This document shows positions 27,462 to 35,510 of a DNA stretch of 64,000 nt, in pieces. Location of the stretch: the NCBI GenBank assembly GCA_017511925.1, contig JAFWHS010000016.1, positions 1-64,000 of the forward strand, given 5' to 3'. The notes under the pieces are model-generated. The model saw only the letters and a list, made by a program, of their open reading frames with translations, was not told the DNA's origin and did no database searches. How positions within the stretch are numbered: position 1 is the stretch's first letter; the number at the start of each line of letters is the position of its first letter. This stretch comes from Candidatus Saccharimonadota bacterium. GTDB taxonomy: Bacteria; Patescibacteriota; Saccharimonadia; Saccharimonadales; Saccharimonadaceae. Both the position numbers and the translations under genes were made by a program.

Positions 27462-29066
27462 TTACATCATTCTTGGCAAAATCAATGATTCATCCCAGCT
27501 CATCGGATAATCATTTTGGCCTAAAAGAGTTGCAATAGTTGCCGCCAAATTCGAAAGCCCTGGATTCACCAAATTCGCCACCACATATTCATCACGATTC
27601 TTAGTATTATCATAAATAATACATGGCACTTTATTCAAAGTGTGCGCGGTCTTTTTCATACCGTTAGTATCCAATAACTCCTCCGCATTACCATGGTCAG
27701 CCACTATTACCAACGCTCCGCCCAACTTATCTACTTCTTTTGCAATCCTCGCAAGCGACAAATCTATCGCTTCCATCGCCACTATTGTCGCTTCCATATC
27801 AGCCGTATGCCCAACCATGTCACCACCCGGATAATTCAATCTTACAAACTTATATTTTGGCATTTCCTTTATCACGGCATCAGTAATCTCTGCCGTACGC
27901 ATCCATGGCCGCGTCTCATATGGCTCAGTATACGACTCAATTTCTTGAAATTCTTCGCCGTCAGCCTTTTCATAACTGTTGCCATTAAAATAATAAGTTA
28001 TATGCCCAAACTTCACAGTCTCGCTTATCGCAAACTGCGAAATACCACGTTGTCCCAAAAATTGATTTAAAGTTTCGTTTATTACTACTGGCTCAACCAA
28101 CCTGTGCTCTGGCACATGTGTATCCGAATTATACTCCGTAAGCCCTGCAAAATATACATCTGTTGGCTTATAATCTCCACGATTAAAATACGGAAAATCC
28201 CAATATGTAAACGCCATTGCTATTTCTATCGCCCTATCCGCCCTAAAATCAAAATAAATCAATGCGTCACCTTTTTCCACACGCCCTACTGGCCGTTCAT
28301 TTTCATCCACAATTACAAAAGCCGGCAAATATTGATCTTGCACATTTGGATCAATTCTTCTCAAGATCGATATCGCTTCTTCGCCATTTTTGAAATAATA
28401 ATCCGCTTCGCCATTTACCATCATATCCCAACCACGCGCTACCACATTCCAGTCATTCTCGTACCTATCCGCCACACATACCATCCTACCGCCGCCCGAG
28501 GCTAATTTAATGTCTGCATCCGGATATTTTTTCGCTAACTCCTCAAACCTCCTAATGTACTTTGGCTCAGATTGCGGTGCTACATCTCGCCCATCAAAAA
28601 TCGCATGCACGCGCATTTTACGCACGCCTTCCTGATAGGCTCTGTCAATCATTTGCTCCAGATGCGAAATATGACTATGTACACCGCCATCAGAAAAAAT
28701 ACCCGCAAAATGTAACGTCCTAGAATTCACTTCTTCGCCATAAGTTCTTTTAATAGCTTCTTTCCAAGCCTCAGATTGAAAGACTTCTCCGCTTTCAAAT
28801 GCCTCATTTATTCTAGCAATACCTTGACGAATCGCTCTGCCGGCCCCCATTGTGTTATGCCCCACTTCAGAATTACCCATCTGTCCAGGAATAAGTCCCA
28901 CCGCCTCACCCGAAGCATTTAGAGCGATATGTGGATATTCCCTAGCCGCACGTCCCAAAAAAGACGTCCGTGCTTTACTTACGGCGTTACCAGGCCCATC
29001 CGGTGCTAAACCCACTCCATCTAAGATCGCTAAAACTACCGGCCCATCATACGATAATTCATTCAT
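27462..29066 (-). CDS. gpmI: 2,3-bisphosphoglycerate-independent phosphoglycerate mutase
   Basis: 534 residues of the alkaline-phosphatase superfamily. AILDGVGLAPDGPGNAV carries the first metal Asp, MGNSEVGHNTMGAGR the phosphoserine, FDGRDVAP, RADRAIEIA and VADHGNAEELLD further metal and substrate ligands. It interconverts 3- and 2-phosphoglycerate in lower glycolysis. The start is placed at 29066 (MNELSYDGP) because TGTGCTATAAT lies exactly 6 nt upstream; an ATG at 29072 lies between the -10 box and that start, and an in-frame TTG at 29084 lies upstream of the -10. Confidence 0.94.
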   Translation of the reverse strand: MNELSYDGPVVLAILDGVGLAPDGPGNAVSKARTSFLGRAAREYPHIALNASGEAVGLIPGQMGNSEVGHNTMGAGRAIRQGIARINEAFESGEVFQSEAWKEAIKRTYGEEVNSRTLHFAGIFSDGGVHSHISHLEQMIDRAYQEGVRKMRVHAIFDGRDVAPQSEPKYIRRFEELAKKYPDADIKLASGGGRMVCVADRYENDWNVVARGWDMMVNGEADYYFKNGEEAISILRRIDPNVQDQYLPAFVIVDENERPVGRVEKGDALIYFDFRADRAIEIAMAFTYWDFPYFNRGDYKPTDVYFAGLTEYNSDTHVPEHRLVEPVVINETLNQFLGQRGISQFAISETVKFGHITYYFNGNSYEKADGEEFQEIESYTEPYETRPWMRTAEITDAVIKEMPKYKFVRLNYPGGDMVGHTADMEATIVAMEAIDLSLARIAKEVDKLGGALVIVADHGNAEELLDTNGMKKTAHTLNKVPCIIYDNTKNRDEYVVANLVNPGLSNLAATIATLLGQNDYPMSWDESLILPRMM

Positions 29067-29072
29067 AAGCAT

Positions 29073-29078
29073 ATTATA
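29073..29078 (-). promoter_or_regulatory. Leaderless -10 of gpmI
   Basis: TATAAT with TGTGC upstream, followed by 6 nt (ATGCTT) and the chosen ATG. The upstream terminator hairpin ends only a few bases away, so gpmI is transcribed separately from the arginine locus. Confidence 0.65.
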
Positions 29079-29084
29079 GCACAA

Positions 29085-29112
29085 AAATAGCCCCGTACGG
29101 GGCTATTTTTTA
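29085..29112 (-). terminator. Intrinsic terminator after the arginine/ornithine antiporter gene
   Basis: Near-perfect hairpin AAATAGCCCC-GTAC-GGGGCTATTT followed by T residues on the minus strand. It ends the arcB-arcA-antiporter transcript just before the gpmI promoter. Confidence 0.85.
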
Positions 29113-29120
29113 AATACGGG

Positions 29121-30902
29121 CTATATAGAGAATAAGCAAAGCACTACAATATTAACTACTGCAATACAAGCTACTACTCTAATTCCCCACTTAAACCAAG
29201 TTGAGTAATCAACCTTGGCAAGTGCAAGGCCAGCCATAATTGCACCACAAGTTGGCGTAATTAAGTTCACTAAACCATTAGCCGCTACGATAGTCATCGC
29301 AGCTACGTTAGTGCTATAGCCAAGTTGCGCTGCAACCGGCGCAATAATCGGAGTAGACAAAGTCGCAAGCCCCGAAGACGACGGCACCAATACAGATAGT
29401 ACCACATGCAACAAATAGTTTAGCGGTACAAATGCCATTTCCGGCAAAGAAGCTAGCCAATTCGCCGCATTAATCACGATAAAGTTATCGAGCGCAGTTT
29501 GAGACATCAACACCGATGCACCTCTCGCCACCGCAATCACGAGCACGACACCAATCATATCGTCAGCGCCATCGATAAATGTATCGATAAACCCATGCTC
29601 ACCTTGACGATTAATAATCGAAATGATGATAGAGCAAATCAAGAACCACAAAGCAGCTTCATAGAACCACCAGCTACCTAGCGGAGCGCCCGTTAACCAA
29701 CCAGTCAAAGCTGGACCGTTCTCCCACAAGGGTTCCGTAAAGAAAGTAATTCCAAAATCTTCCCATGGAATAAACCCAACAATCATTACTACGAATGTAA
29801 GCCCGAATACTATCAATGAAGCGATTTGCTTACCGCTAAGTTTTAGATCATCTTCCTTACCTTCTAAGAACTTTGAATATCTCTTCTCAGCAGCAGCTTG
29901 TTCACGCAAAGACAAGAATGTTGAGCCCTTATCACGCTGCACTTTTTTCGCATAACGTATCACAAAGAACGCTGCAATCGCAAGAGTCGTTAGCCAAAGC
30001 ACTACGGCTATCAAAATAATCGTGCCTTGATTGAACTCAATTCCTGCGTCTTTCATAGCCGACACTGCCACGCCAGTCGCAAACGGGTTAATTGTGGAGC
30101 CAAGCACACCTGCACCAGCACCAAGCAAAATAGTTGCTACACCTACTAACGGATCTAGCCCTGCCGCAAACATTGTCGCCGCAATAAGTACATAAAAACC
30201 TACGCTTTCCTCGAGGAAACCATATGTGGTACCCATCACCGAGAAGATTAGCATCAATGTTAAAATCAGCCAATATTCTTTACCGTGCATCTTTTTGACC
30301 AAAATCTTAATTCCGGTCTCTAGCGCCTTAGTCTTTGCCATGACAGCCAAGAACCCACCGAGGATCATCACGAAGATACACACATCAATTGCATTTTCAA
30401 ACCCGAGAATTGGAGCAATCAATACCTGATAAAGTTCTGCACCTTCTACACCCGAACCGTCCACAATCGCGCAGCCATCTTCACCATAAACTTCTTCACA
30501 AGCAGCCTTCGTATTATAGACTTCAGTCGTAGCTGTAACTTCTTCTTTTATAACTTCACTATCAGCTGACACCTCATCACTAATAAGCACCGGCGCAGCT
30601 TCTACAGTTTCTGCAGGCTCTACCTCTGGCGCCATTTCGCGTGAAAGATTTTCCGGCTCACCTAAAGGTTCTGGAATCTCAAGCGGTTCACCCTCTGGCT
30701 TTTCTGGCGGCACCTCGCCTTCCCATTCACCAGGGCCCACTTCTACACTTGGTGCTTCATCGCCATCAATTACCGGTGCATACTGAGCCTTTGGCAATAC
30801 ATGCGACAAAATACCAAGCAAGATAATCAAAATCATAATAATCGAATACGCCGACAGCATCGCACGCGTTCGCTTCTTACTTCGATTCTTCTTTCTAAAC
30901 AT
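29121..30902 (-). CDS. YfcC/DcuC-family transporter, probable arginine/ornithine antiporter
   Basis: 593 residues with about 12 membrane segments. After the first one (about 15-36) there is an unusual outside-facing insert of about 110 residues, very rich in Glu and Pro (VGPGEWEGEVPPEKPEGEP) and containing two cysteines (TKAACEEVYGEDGCAI). The remaining helices resemble the YfcC/C4-dicarboxylate-type family, with signature stretches GSTINPFATGVAVSAM and LVPSSSGLATLSTPIIAPVA. Members next to arc genes exchange arginine for ornithine, which its position directly downstream of arcB and arcA supports. The name is by context; specificity is not proven. Confidence 0.82.
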   Translation of the reverse strand: MFRKKNRSKKRTRAMLSAYSIIMILIILLGILSHVLPKAQYAPVIDGDEAPSVEVGPGEWEGEVPPEKPEGEPLEIPEPLGEPENLSREMAPEVEPAETVEAAPVLISDEVSADSEVIKEEVTATTEVYNTKAACEEVYGEDGCAIVDGSGVEGAELYQVLIAPILGFENAIDVCIFVMILGGFLAVMAKTKALETGIKILVKKMHGKEYWLILTLMLIFSVMGTTYGFLEESVGFYVLIAATMFAAGLDPLVGVATILLGAGAGVLGSTINPFATGVAVSAMKDAGIEFNQGTIILIAVVLWLTTLAIAAFFVIRYAKKVQRDKGSTFLSLREQAAAEKRYSKFLEGKEDDLKLSGKQIASLIVFGLTFVVMIVGFIPWEDFGITFFTEPLWENGPALTGWLTGAPLGSWWFYEAALWFLICSIIISIINRQGEHGFIDTFIDGADDMIGVVLVIAVARGASVLMSQTALDNFIVINAANWLASLPEMAFVPLNYLLHVVLSVLVPSSSGLATLSTPIIAPVAAQLGYSTNVAAMTIVAANGLVNLITPTCGAIMAGLALAKVDYSTWFKWGIRVVACIAVVNIVVLCLFSI

Positions 30903-30958
30903 TTTATATCCTTTTAAATTTTATATTAGTAATAATTTTAAAAACTAATTCTTTTTAC

Positions 30959-32188
30959 TCAAGCCTCCTCTCTGACTAATGCCATACTCATACAATGTGA
31001 GCCTCCTCGTCCACGCGACAATTCAGAACTTGGAATTTCAATAACTTTAATGCCATGTTTTTTTAATGTCTGATTAGTTACAAAATTTCTATCATAAGCC
31101 ATCACTACGCCAGGACGTACACAAAGCAAATTCACGCCATCACTCCATTGTTCACGCTCTGCGTCAATCCGCTTACCATTTCCACACTTAATCAGCTCAA
31201 CTTTATTTAAGTGCAAATATTTTTCCAATACCTTTTGTAAACTTTGATGGATTTCCACTATTTCAATCTCACCGCCCCTTCCGGCCGTGATTTCATAAAT
31301 CGTCGAAATATCCATAATCGCATCCTGCACGGCAAATTTATCTACATCTACCTGCGTCATCACCGTATCGAGGTGCATGAAAGATCTCTCATCTGGAATA
31401 TCGATTGCGAGCACATATTTAAATTTATTGTTTTTATCTTTAAATAACCTTTTTGCAAAATCCGCAATCGCATCCGGCTCCGTTCTCTGCGAAATACCAA
31501 TTGCCACTACTTCGGACGACAGCACTTGAATATCACCGCCCTCTATACAATAAGGTTCTTCACGATCATAATATAACTTAATATCATCATAAAACGGATG
31601 ATACTTATATACATATTCCATGAAAATCGATTCACGCGTCCTTGTCACCGACCACATCTTATGCAATGTAGCGCCATTCCCAATAGTGGCCATTGGGTCA
31701 CGTTGGAAATATAGATTCGGAATTGGATCAATAATCATACGCCCAGTATCACGTGTAGCATAAAACCCAGACACAGAACCCAATTTTTTTAATTCCGAAA
31801 TATCAATACCCGCTATACATTTTTTCACCATATCTCGCGTATCTTTTATCGCGTTCAAAAAATCATAACAATGTTTCACAACTTTTGGCGAAGTTACGCC
31901 AGCCTCAGCAATAAATTGCTCCAAAAATTTTTTACGTACAGTTTTTCCGCCATTTTCAATTGCTTCTGCCACCAAATCCGTCAGGTATACTACCTCCACG
32001 CCTTCAGATCGTAGAGCGTTTGCGTACGCATCATGTTCCTGCTGCGCAATTTTAAGATACGGAATATCATCAAACAATAACCTCTCCAAAGTATTCGGAG
32101 TTAAATTCAAAAACTCATCACCCGGCCGATGCATCAATACTTTCTTAAGCGGCGCAATTTCACTAAAATTACAAATTGTTTTTTTCAT
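30959..32188 (-). CDS. arcA: Arginine deiminase
   Basis: 409 residues of the guanidino-group-modifying fold. FQRDPMATIG (catalytic Asp region), CIEGGDIQV (Glu), HLDTVMTQVD (His-Asp) and RGRGGSHCMSMAL with the nucleophilic Cys near the C-terminus are all present. It converts arginine to citrulline and ammonia, the first step of the pathway. The N-terminus (LKKVLMHRPGDE) is typical. AGGAGGT precedes the ATG; it follows arcB by 9 nt. Confidence 0.97.
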   Translation of the reverse strand: MKKTICNFSEIAPLKKVLMHRPGDEFLNLTPNTLERLLFDDIPYLKIAQQEHDAYANALRSEGVEVVYLTDLVAEAIENGGKTVRKKFLEQFIAEAGVTSPKVVKHCYDFLNAIKDTRDMVKKCIAGIDISELKKLGSVSGFYATRDTGRMIIDPIPNLYFQRDPMATIGNGATLHKMWSVTRTRESIFMEYVYKYHPFYDDIKLYYDREEPYCIEGGDIQVLSSEVVAIGISQRTEPDAIADFAKRLFKDKNNKFKYVLAIDIPDERSFMHLDTVMTQVDVDKFAVQDAIMDISTIYEITAGRGGEIEIVEIHQSLQKVLEKYLHLNKVELIKCGNGKRIDAEREQWSDGVNLLCVRPGVVMAYDRNFVTNQTLKKHGIKVIEIPSSELSRGRGGSHCMSMALVREEA

Positions 32189-32197
32189 TTACCTCCT

Positions 32198-33193
32198 TTA
32201 ATTTTTATCATTTAAAGTTAAATACATTACCGCTTTGATCGTATGCATACGATTTTCCGCTTCATCAAATACTACAGAATGCTCAGATTCAAACACTTCA
32301 TTTGTGACTTCCATTTCCGAAATTCCAAATTTTTCATACACATCCTTCGCAATCGAAGTATTAAGATCATGAAACGAAGGTAAACAATGCAAGAAAATTG
32401 CTCCTGGTTTTGCCGCATTTATCATTTCCATCGTCACTCGGTATGGTTGCAACTGCTGAATTCTTTCACCCCATTTTTCCTTATCTTCTCCCAGAGAAAG
32501 CCAAACATCGGCATAAATGGCATCTGTCACACCATTCAAGACATTAATATCATTAGTCACTGTAATGGTACAACCATTTTTTTCTGCTATTGGCTGGCAC
32601 GCCGCAATAATCTCATCAGACGGCTTCAAAGCCGTCGGCCCACATGCAATATAATTCACTCCCATTTTCGCACTCATCGCCATCAAAGAATTCGATACAT
32701 TATTATGCGTATCACCTACAAAAGCCAAAGTCTTACCCCTAAGTCCACCCAACTTTTCTTCCATTGTCATAAAATCTGCCAAAGCCTGTGTAGGGTGACA
32801 AGAGTCTGTCAAACCATTCCATACCGGCACATCAGAATATCTAGCAAGTTCATCTACAGTTTCCTGTTTAAATCCTCTAAATTCAATCCCATCATAAAAT
32901 CTCGCCAAAACCCTCGCTGTATCCGCAATCGATTCCTTATGTCCCATCTGCGAACCAGTCGGATCAAGATAAGTTACACCCATACCAAGATCATACCCCG
33001 CCACTTCAAACGCACAGCGCGTCCGAGTTGATGTCTTTTCAAAAATCACTGCAATATTTTTATTAGGAAAATATTTATGATTCTGCCTGGCGTGTTTCAT
33101 TTCTTTAAATTTCTTCGCCACGTCTAGCATATAACGAAGCTCCGCCTCGCTAAAGTCTAGAATTCTTAAGAAATCTCTTCCTTTAAAATCCAT
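32198..33193 (-). CDS. arcB: Ornithine carbamoyltransferase (catabolic)
   Basis: 331 residues. FEKTSTRTRCAFEVA binds carbamoyl phosphate, HPTQALADF and FVGDTHNNVSNS bind ornithine and phosphate, and IFLHCLPSFHD is the closing motif. In this pathway it splits citrulline to ornithine and carbamoyl phosphate. The start is MDFKGRD at 33193 (GAAGGG upstream); the open frame extends 48 codons further but across the promoter. TATACT at 33223-33218 is the likely -10. No other arginine biosynthesis genes are nearby, which supports a catabolic role. Confidence 0.95.
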   Translation of the reverse strand: MDFKGRDFLRILDFSEAELRYMLDVAKKFKEMKHARQNHKYFPNKNIAVIFEKTSTRTRCAFEVAGYDLGMGVTYLDPTGSQMGHKESIADTARVLARFYDGIEFRGFKQETVDELARYSDVPVWNGLTDSCHPTQALADFMTMEEKLGGLRGKTLAFVGDTHNNVSNSLMAMSAKMGVNYIACGPTALKPSDEIIAACQPIAEKNGCTITVTNDINVLNGVTDAIYADVWLSLGEDKEKWGERIQQLQPYRVTMEMINAAKPGAIFLHCLPSFHDLNTSIAKDVYEKFGISEMEVTNEVFESEHSVVFDEAENRMHTIKAVMYLTLNDKN

Positions 33194-33217
33194 TTGATGC
33201 CCTTCTTTCTTAAAATA

Positions 33218-33256
33218 AGTATAACTTAATTTTATTTTAACCACAAGTGTTATAAT
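33218..33256. promoter_or_regulatory. Divergent promoters of arcB-arcA-antiporter and arcC
   Basis: The 69-bp gap holds TATACT for arcB on the minus strand (33223-33218, leader with Shine-Dalgarno) and TGTTATAAT for arcC on the plus strand (TATAAT 33251-33256, exactly 6 nt from the ATG, leaderless). The pathway is thus expressed from two face-away promoters that a shared regulator could control. Confidence 0.65.
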
Positions 33257-33262
33257 AATAAT

Positions 33263-34201
33263 ATGAAAAAACGTATCGTCCTCGCGCTTGGCGGCAACGC
33301 TCTTCAAAAAAACGGCGAAGCTACCGCTGAAGCTCAAAAAAAAGTCGCCATCAAAGTCGGCGAAGTGATTGCTAGTTTATCAAACAAATACGAAATCATT
33401 GTCGCTCACGGCAACGGCCCCCAAGTTGGGAACATCCTTATTCACGAAGAATCCGCCAGTACCGACAAAGCACCTGCCATGCCACTCGAAACTGCCGTCG
33501 CCATGAGTCAAGGCCAAATCGGTTACTGGCTCACCCAAGCTATTAATAACGCTTTTGCAAAACAAGGTCGCACTGCCAAAGTTGCCACAGTCGTTTCGCA
33601 GGTTGTAGTAGATCGCCAAGATTCCGCTTTCAAAAATCCTACTAAGCCCATCGGCCAATTTTACTCCGAAAAAGAAGCCAAGTTGCTCGCCAAAAAGAAT
33701 CACTGGACCGTCAAAGAAGATGCCGGCCGTGGCTGGCGCCGCGTAGTCGCTTCACCTAAACCGATCGATATTGTTGAGAAAAAAGCCATCTCGGAGCTCG
33801 TCAAAGACGGCATTATTGTTATCGCTGCCGGTGGCGGTGGCATTCCAGTCGTTCGTACGAAAATCTTAAAACGCCTTAAGGGAATCGATGCTGTTATCGA
33901 CAAAGATTTTGCCGCTGAAAAACTTGCCGAACTCGTCAAGGCTGATATTTTCGTTTCAGTTACCGCCGTGCCAAATGCCTTCATTAATTACGGCCTATCA
34001 AATGAAGAGCCCATTCACACAACCACGCCCAACGAAATTTCAAACTTAATCAAATATGGCTACTTCAAGCCTGGTTCCATGCTTCCAAAAATCGAGGCTG
34101 CCGTTACTTTTGCCAAAAAAGGTGGCACCGGCATCATTACCGATATTGATAATTTAAAAGAAGCCTTGGACGGCAAAGCCGGAACTATAATAATTTCTTA
34201 A
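33263..34201 (+). CDS. arcC: Carbamate kinase
   Basis: 312 residues of the amino-acid-kinase fold. VLALGGNALQK, VAHGNGPQVGN and VIAAGGGGIPV form the phosphate and substrate sites; the C-terminus GTIIIS is typical. It transfers phosphate from carbamoyl phosphate to ADP, the ATP-yielding step of arginine fermentation. It is leaderless and diverges from arcB. Its last 17 bp overlap the convergent pgi gene. Confidence 0.97.
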   Translation: MKKRIVLALGGNALQKNGEATAEAQKKVAIKVGEVIASLSNKYEIIVAHGNGPQVGNILIHEESASTDKAPAMPLETAVAMSQGQIGYWLTQAINNAFAKQGRTAKVATVVSQVVVDRQDSAFKNPTKPIGQFYSEKEAKLLAKKNHWTVKEDAGRGWRRVVASPKPIDIVEKKAISELVKDGIIVIAAGGGGIPVVRTKILKRLKGIDAVIDKDFAAEKLAELVKADIFVSVTAVPNAFINYGLSNEEPIHTTTPNEISNLIKYGYFKPGSMLPKIEAAVTFAKKGGTGIITDIDNLKEALDGKAGTIIIS

Positions 34202-35348
34202 GCTCAGCTTTATACGCCTCAACACCCGGCTGGTCAAACGGATTTACACCAAATAATTTTGCACTTACGGCACATGCCATTTCGAAGAAATAAATCAATT
34301 CACCAAAACCTTCTTCATTATATTCGGACACACCAATATTTAACACTGGAATCCCACCCATCGAATGTGCGGTTCTTACCGCAGTTACCACCTTTGCATT
34401 TATCTCATCCGTTGGAAAATCAATTATTGTCTCAAACAAATTCCTGCGCCCGTCTTGCATAAACTGCCCCAAAGAATGCAAATCCGCAGAATACACCACC
34501 GAAGCCGGCCAAATCCCTTGCTTATTTTTTCCCTCCGACTCACCAAATAGCTGCTTCAACCATTCATTAAAATACATTGTCGCCGGCTCAAAACTCGCAA
34601 ATACCTCCGTGTCGTAGCCTTTCTTCCCCAAAATATATCTCATCCAAGCATATTTTATAATTGGGTTTTCTGTTACCTGCGCCGCATTCACCGCTAAATA
34701 CTCTTCCGAAAAACCCGCTGCCATTTTTGCCGCACCCTCAAGTAGTTTATCTATATCCACTCCAGCTACCGCCATCGGCAACATTCCTACTGCCGAAAGC
34801 ACCGAATATCTTCCACCAATATTATCTGGCACTACAAATCTAACATAGCCATTCGCCACAGCTTCATCGTGAAGTGCACCTTTAGCCGCATCAGTCGTTG
34901 CGTAAATCCTTTTTACAGCTTCTTCCGCCCCATATTTTTCAATCAATTTTTTCTTAAATGCCTCAAAAGCTATCGCCGGTTCTAAAGTTGTCCCAGATTT
35001 TGATATTACATTAATCGAAAAATCCGCATCACCTAGTTCGGTCAAAGCATTTTCTAATTCTCTATGCGAAAGTGAATTCCCCGCATAAATAATTTTCGTT
35101 GGTGACTCTGGCCTTAAAGCTTCTATTATCGCTCTATGTCCTAAATATGAACCGCCTATTCCAATGCAAACCAAAAAATCTGAATCTTCATGAATCTCCG
35201 CCGCCGCTTCTTTGATGCGTGCAAGCTCCGCCATGTCGTATTTGCGCGGCAAATCCACCCATCCACCCATCGCATCACCACGAATCTCATTTAATATTTT
35301 TAGTGTTTTTGCATGATCTATTTCAGGACTGAAATTAACTGTTACCAT
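34185..35348 (-). CDS. pgi: Glucose-6-phosphate isomerase (short form)
   Basis: 387 residues, shorter than the usual 430-550. GIGGSYLGHRAIIEAL and NVISKSGTTLEPAIAFE match the PGI sugar-phosphate sites; the catalytic Glu region FGESEGKNKQG and His region (HSLGQFMQDG) are present. It interconverts glucose-6-phosphate and fructose-6-phosphate. GGAGGG precedes the ATG with TATAAT 35369-35364. Confidence 0.93.
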   Translation of the reverse strand: MVTVNFSPEIDHAKTLKILNEIRGDAMGGWVDLPRKYDMAELARIKEAAAEIHEDSDFLVCIGIGGSYLGHRAIIEALRPESPTKIIYAGNSLSHRELENALTELGDADFSINVISKSGTTLEPAIAFEAFKKKLIEKYGAEEAVKRIYATTDAAKGALHDEAVANGYVRFVVPDNIGGRYSVLSAVGMLPMAVAGVDIDKLLEGAAKMAAGFSEEYLAVNAAQVTENPIIKYAWMRYILGKKGYDTEVFASFEPATMYFNEWLKQLFGESEGKNKQGIWPASVVYSADLHSLGQFMQDGRRNLFETIIDFPTDEINAKVVTAVRTAHSMGGIPVLNIGVSEYNEEGFGELIYFFEMACAVSAKLFGVNPFDQPGVEAYKAELKKLL

Positions 35349-35363
35349 ATTCCCTCCGTTCTC

Positions 35364-35387
35364 ATTATAGCAAACTTATGTTATAAT
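35364..35387. promoter_or_regulatory. Divergent promoters of pgi and tRNA-Leu
   Basis: TATAAT on the minus strand (35369-35364) serves pgi and leaves room for its GGAGGG leader. TGTTATAAT on the plus strand (TATAAT 35382-35387) is 13 bp before the tRNA-Leu 5' end. Confidence 0.55.
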
Positions 35388-35400
35388 TACACCTATAAAT

Positions 35401-35487
35401 GCCCGAGTGGCGGAATTGGCAGACGCGCTAGCTTCAGGTGCTAGTGATAGCAATATCGTGCAGGTTCAATCCCTGTCTCGGGCACCA
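35401..35487 (+). tRNA. tRNA-Leu (anticodon CAG)
   Basis: 87 nt with an encoded CCA. Acceptor GCCCGAG pairs with CTCGGGC, discriminator A. The anticodon arm is CTAGC-TTCAGGT-GCTAG, giving anticodon CAG, and a long variable arm follows, as required for tRNA-Leu. The T arm is CAGG-TTCAATC-CCTG. Confidence 0.96.
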
Positions 35488-35510
35488 GATCCCTAGAGGA
35501 TCTTTTTTAA
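35486..35510 (+). terminator. Terminator of tRNA-Leu
   Basis: AGATCC-CTAG-AGGATCT followed by six T residues on the plus strand. It overlaps the stop region of the convergent pepN gene. Confidence 0.8.

Noticed and set aside
29067-29084. TTG (29084) or ATG (29072) starts for gpmI
   Set aside because: The TTG is upstream of the -10 box and the ATG is within the 6 nt after it, before the expected transcription start.
30959-32188. Agmatine deiminase instead of arginine deiminase
   Set aside because: Motifs FQRDP, HLDTVM and GRGGSHCMS and the arcB/arcC neighbourhood fit ArcA.
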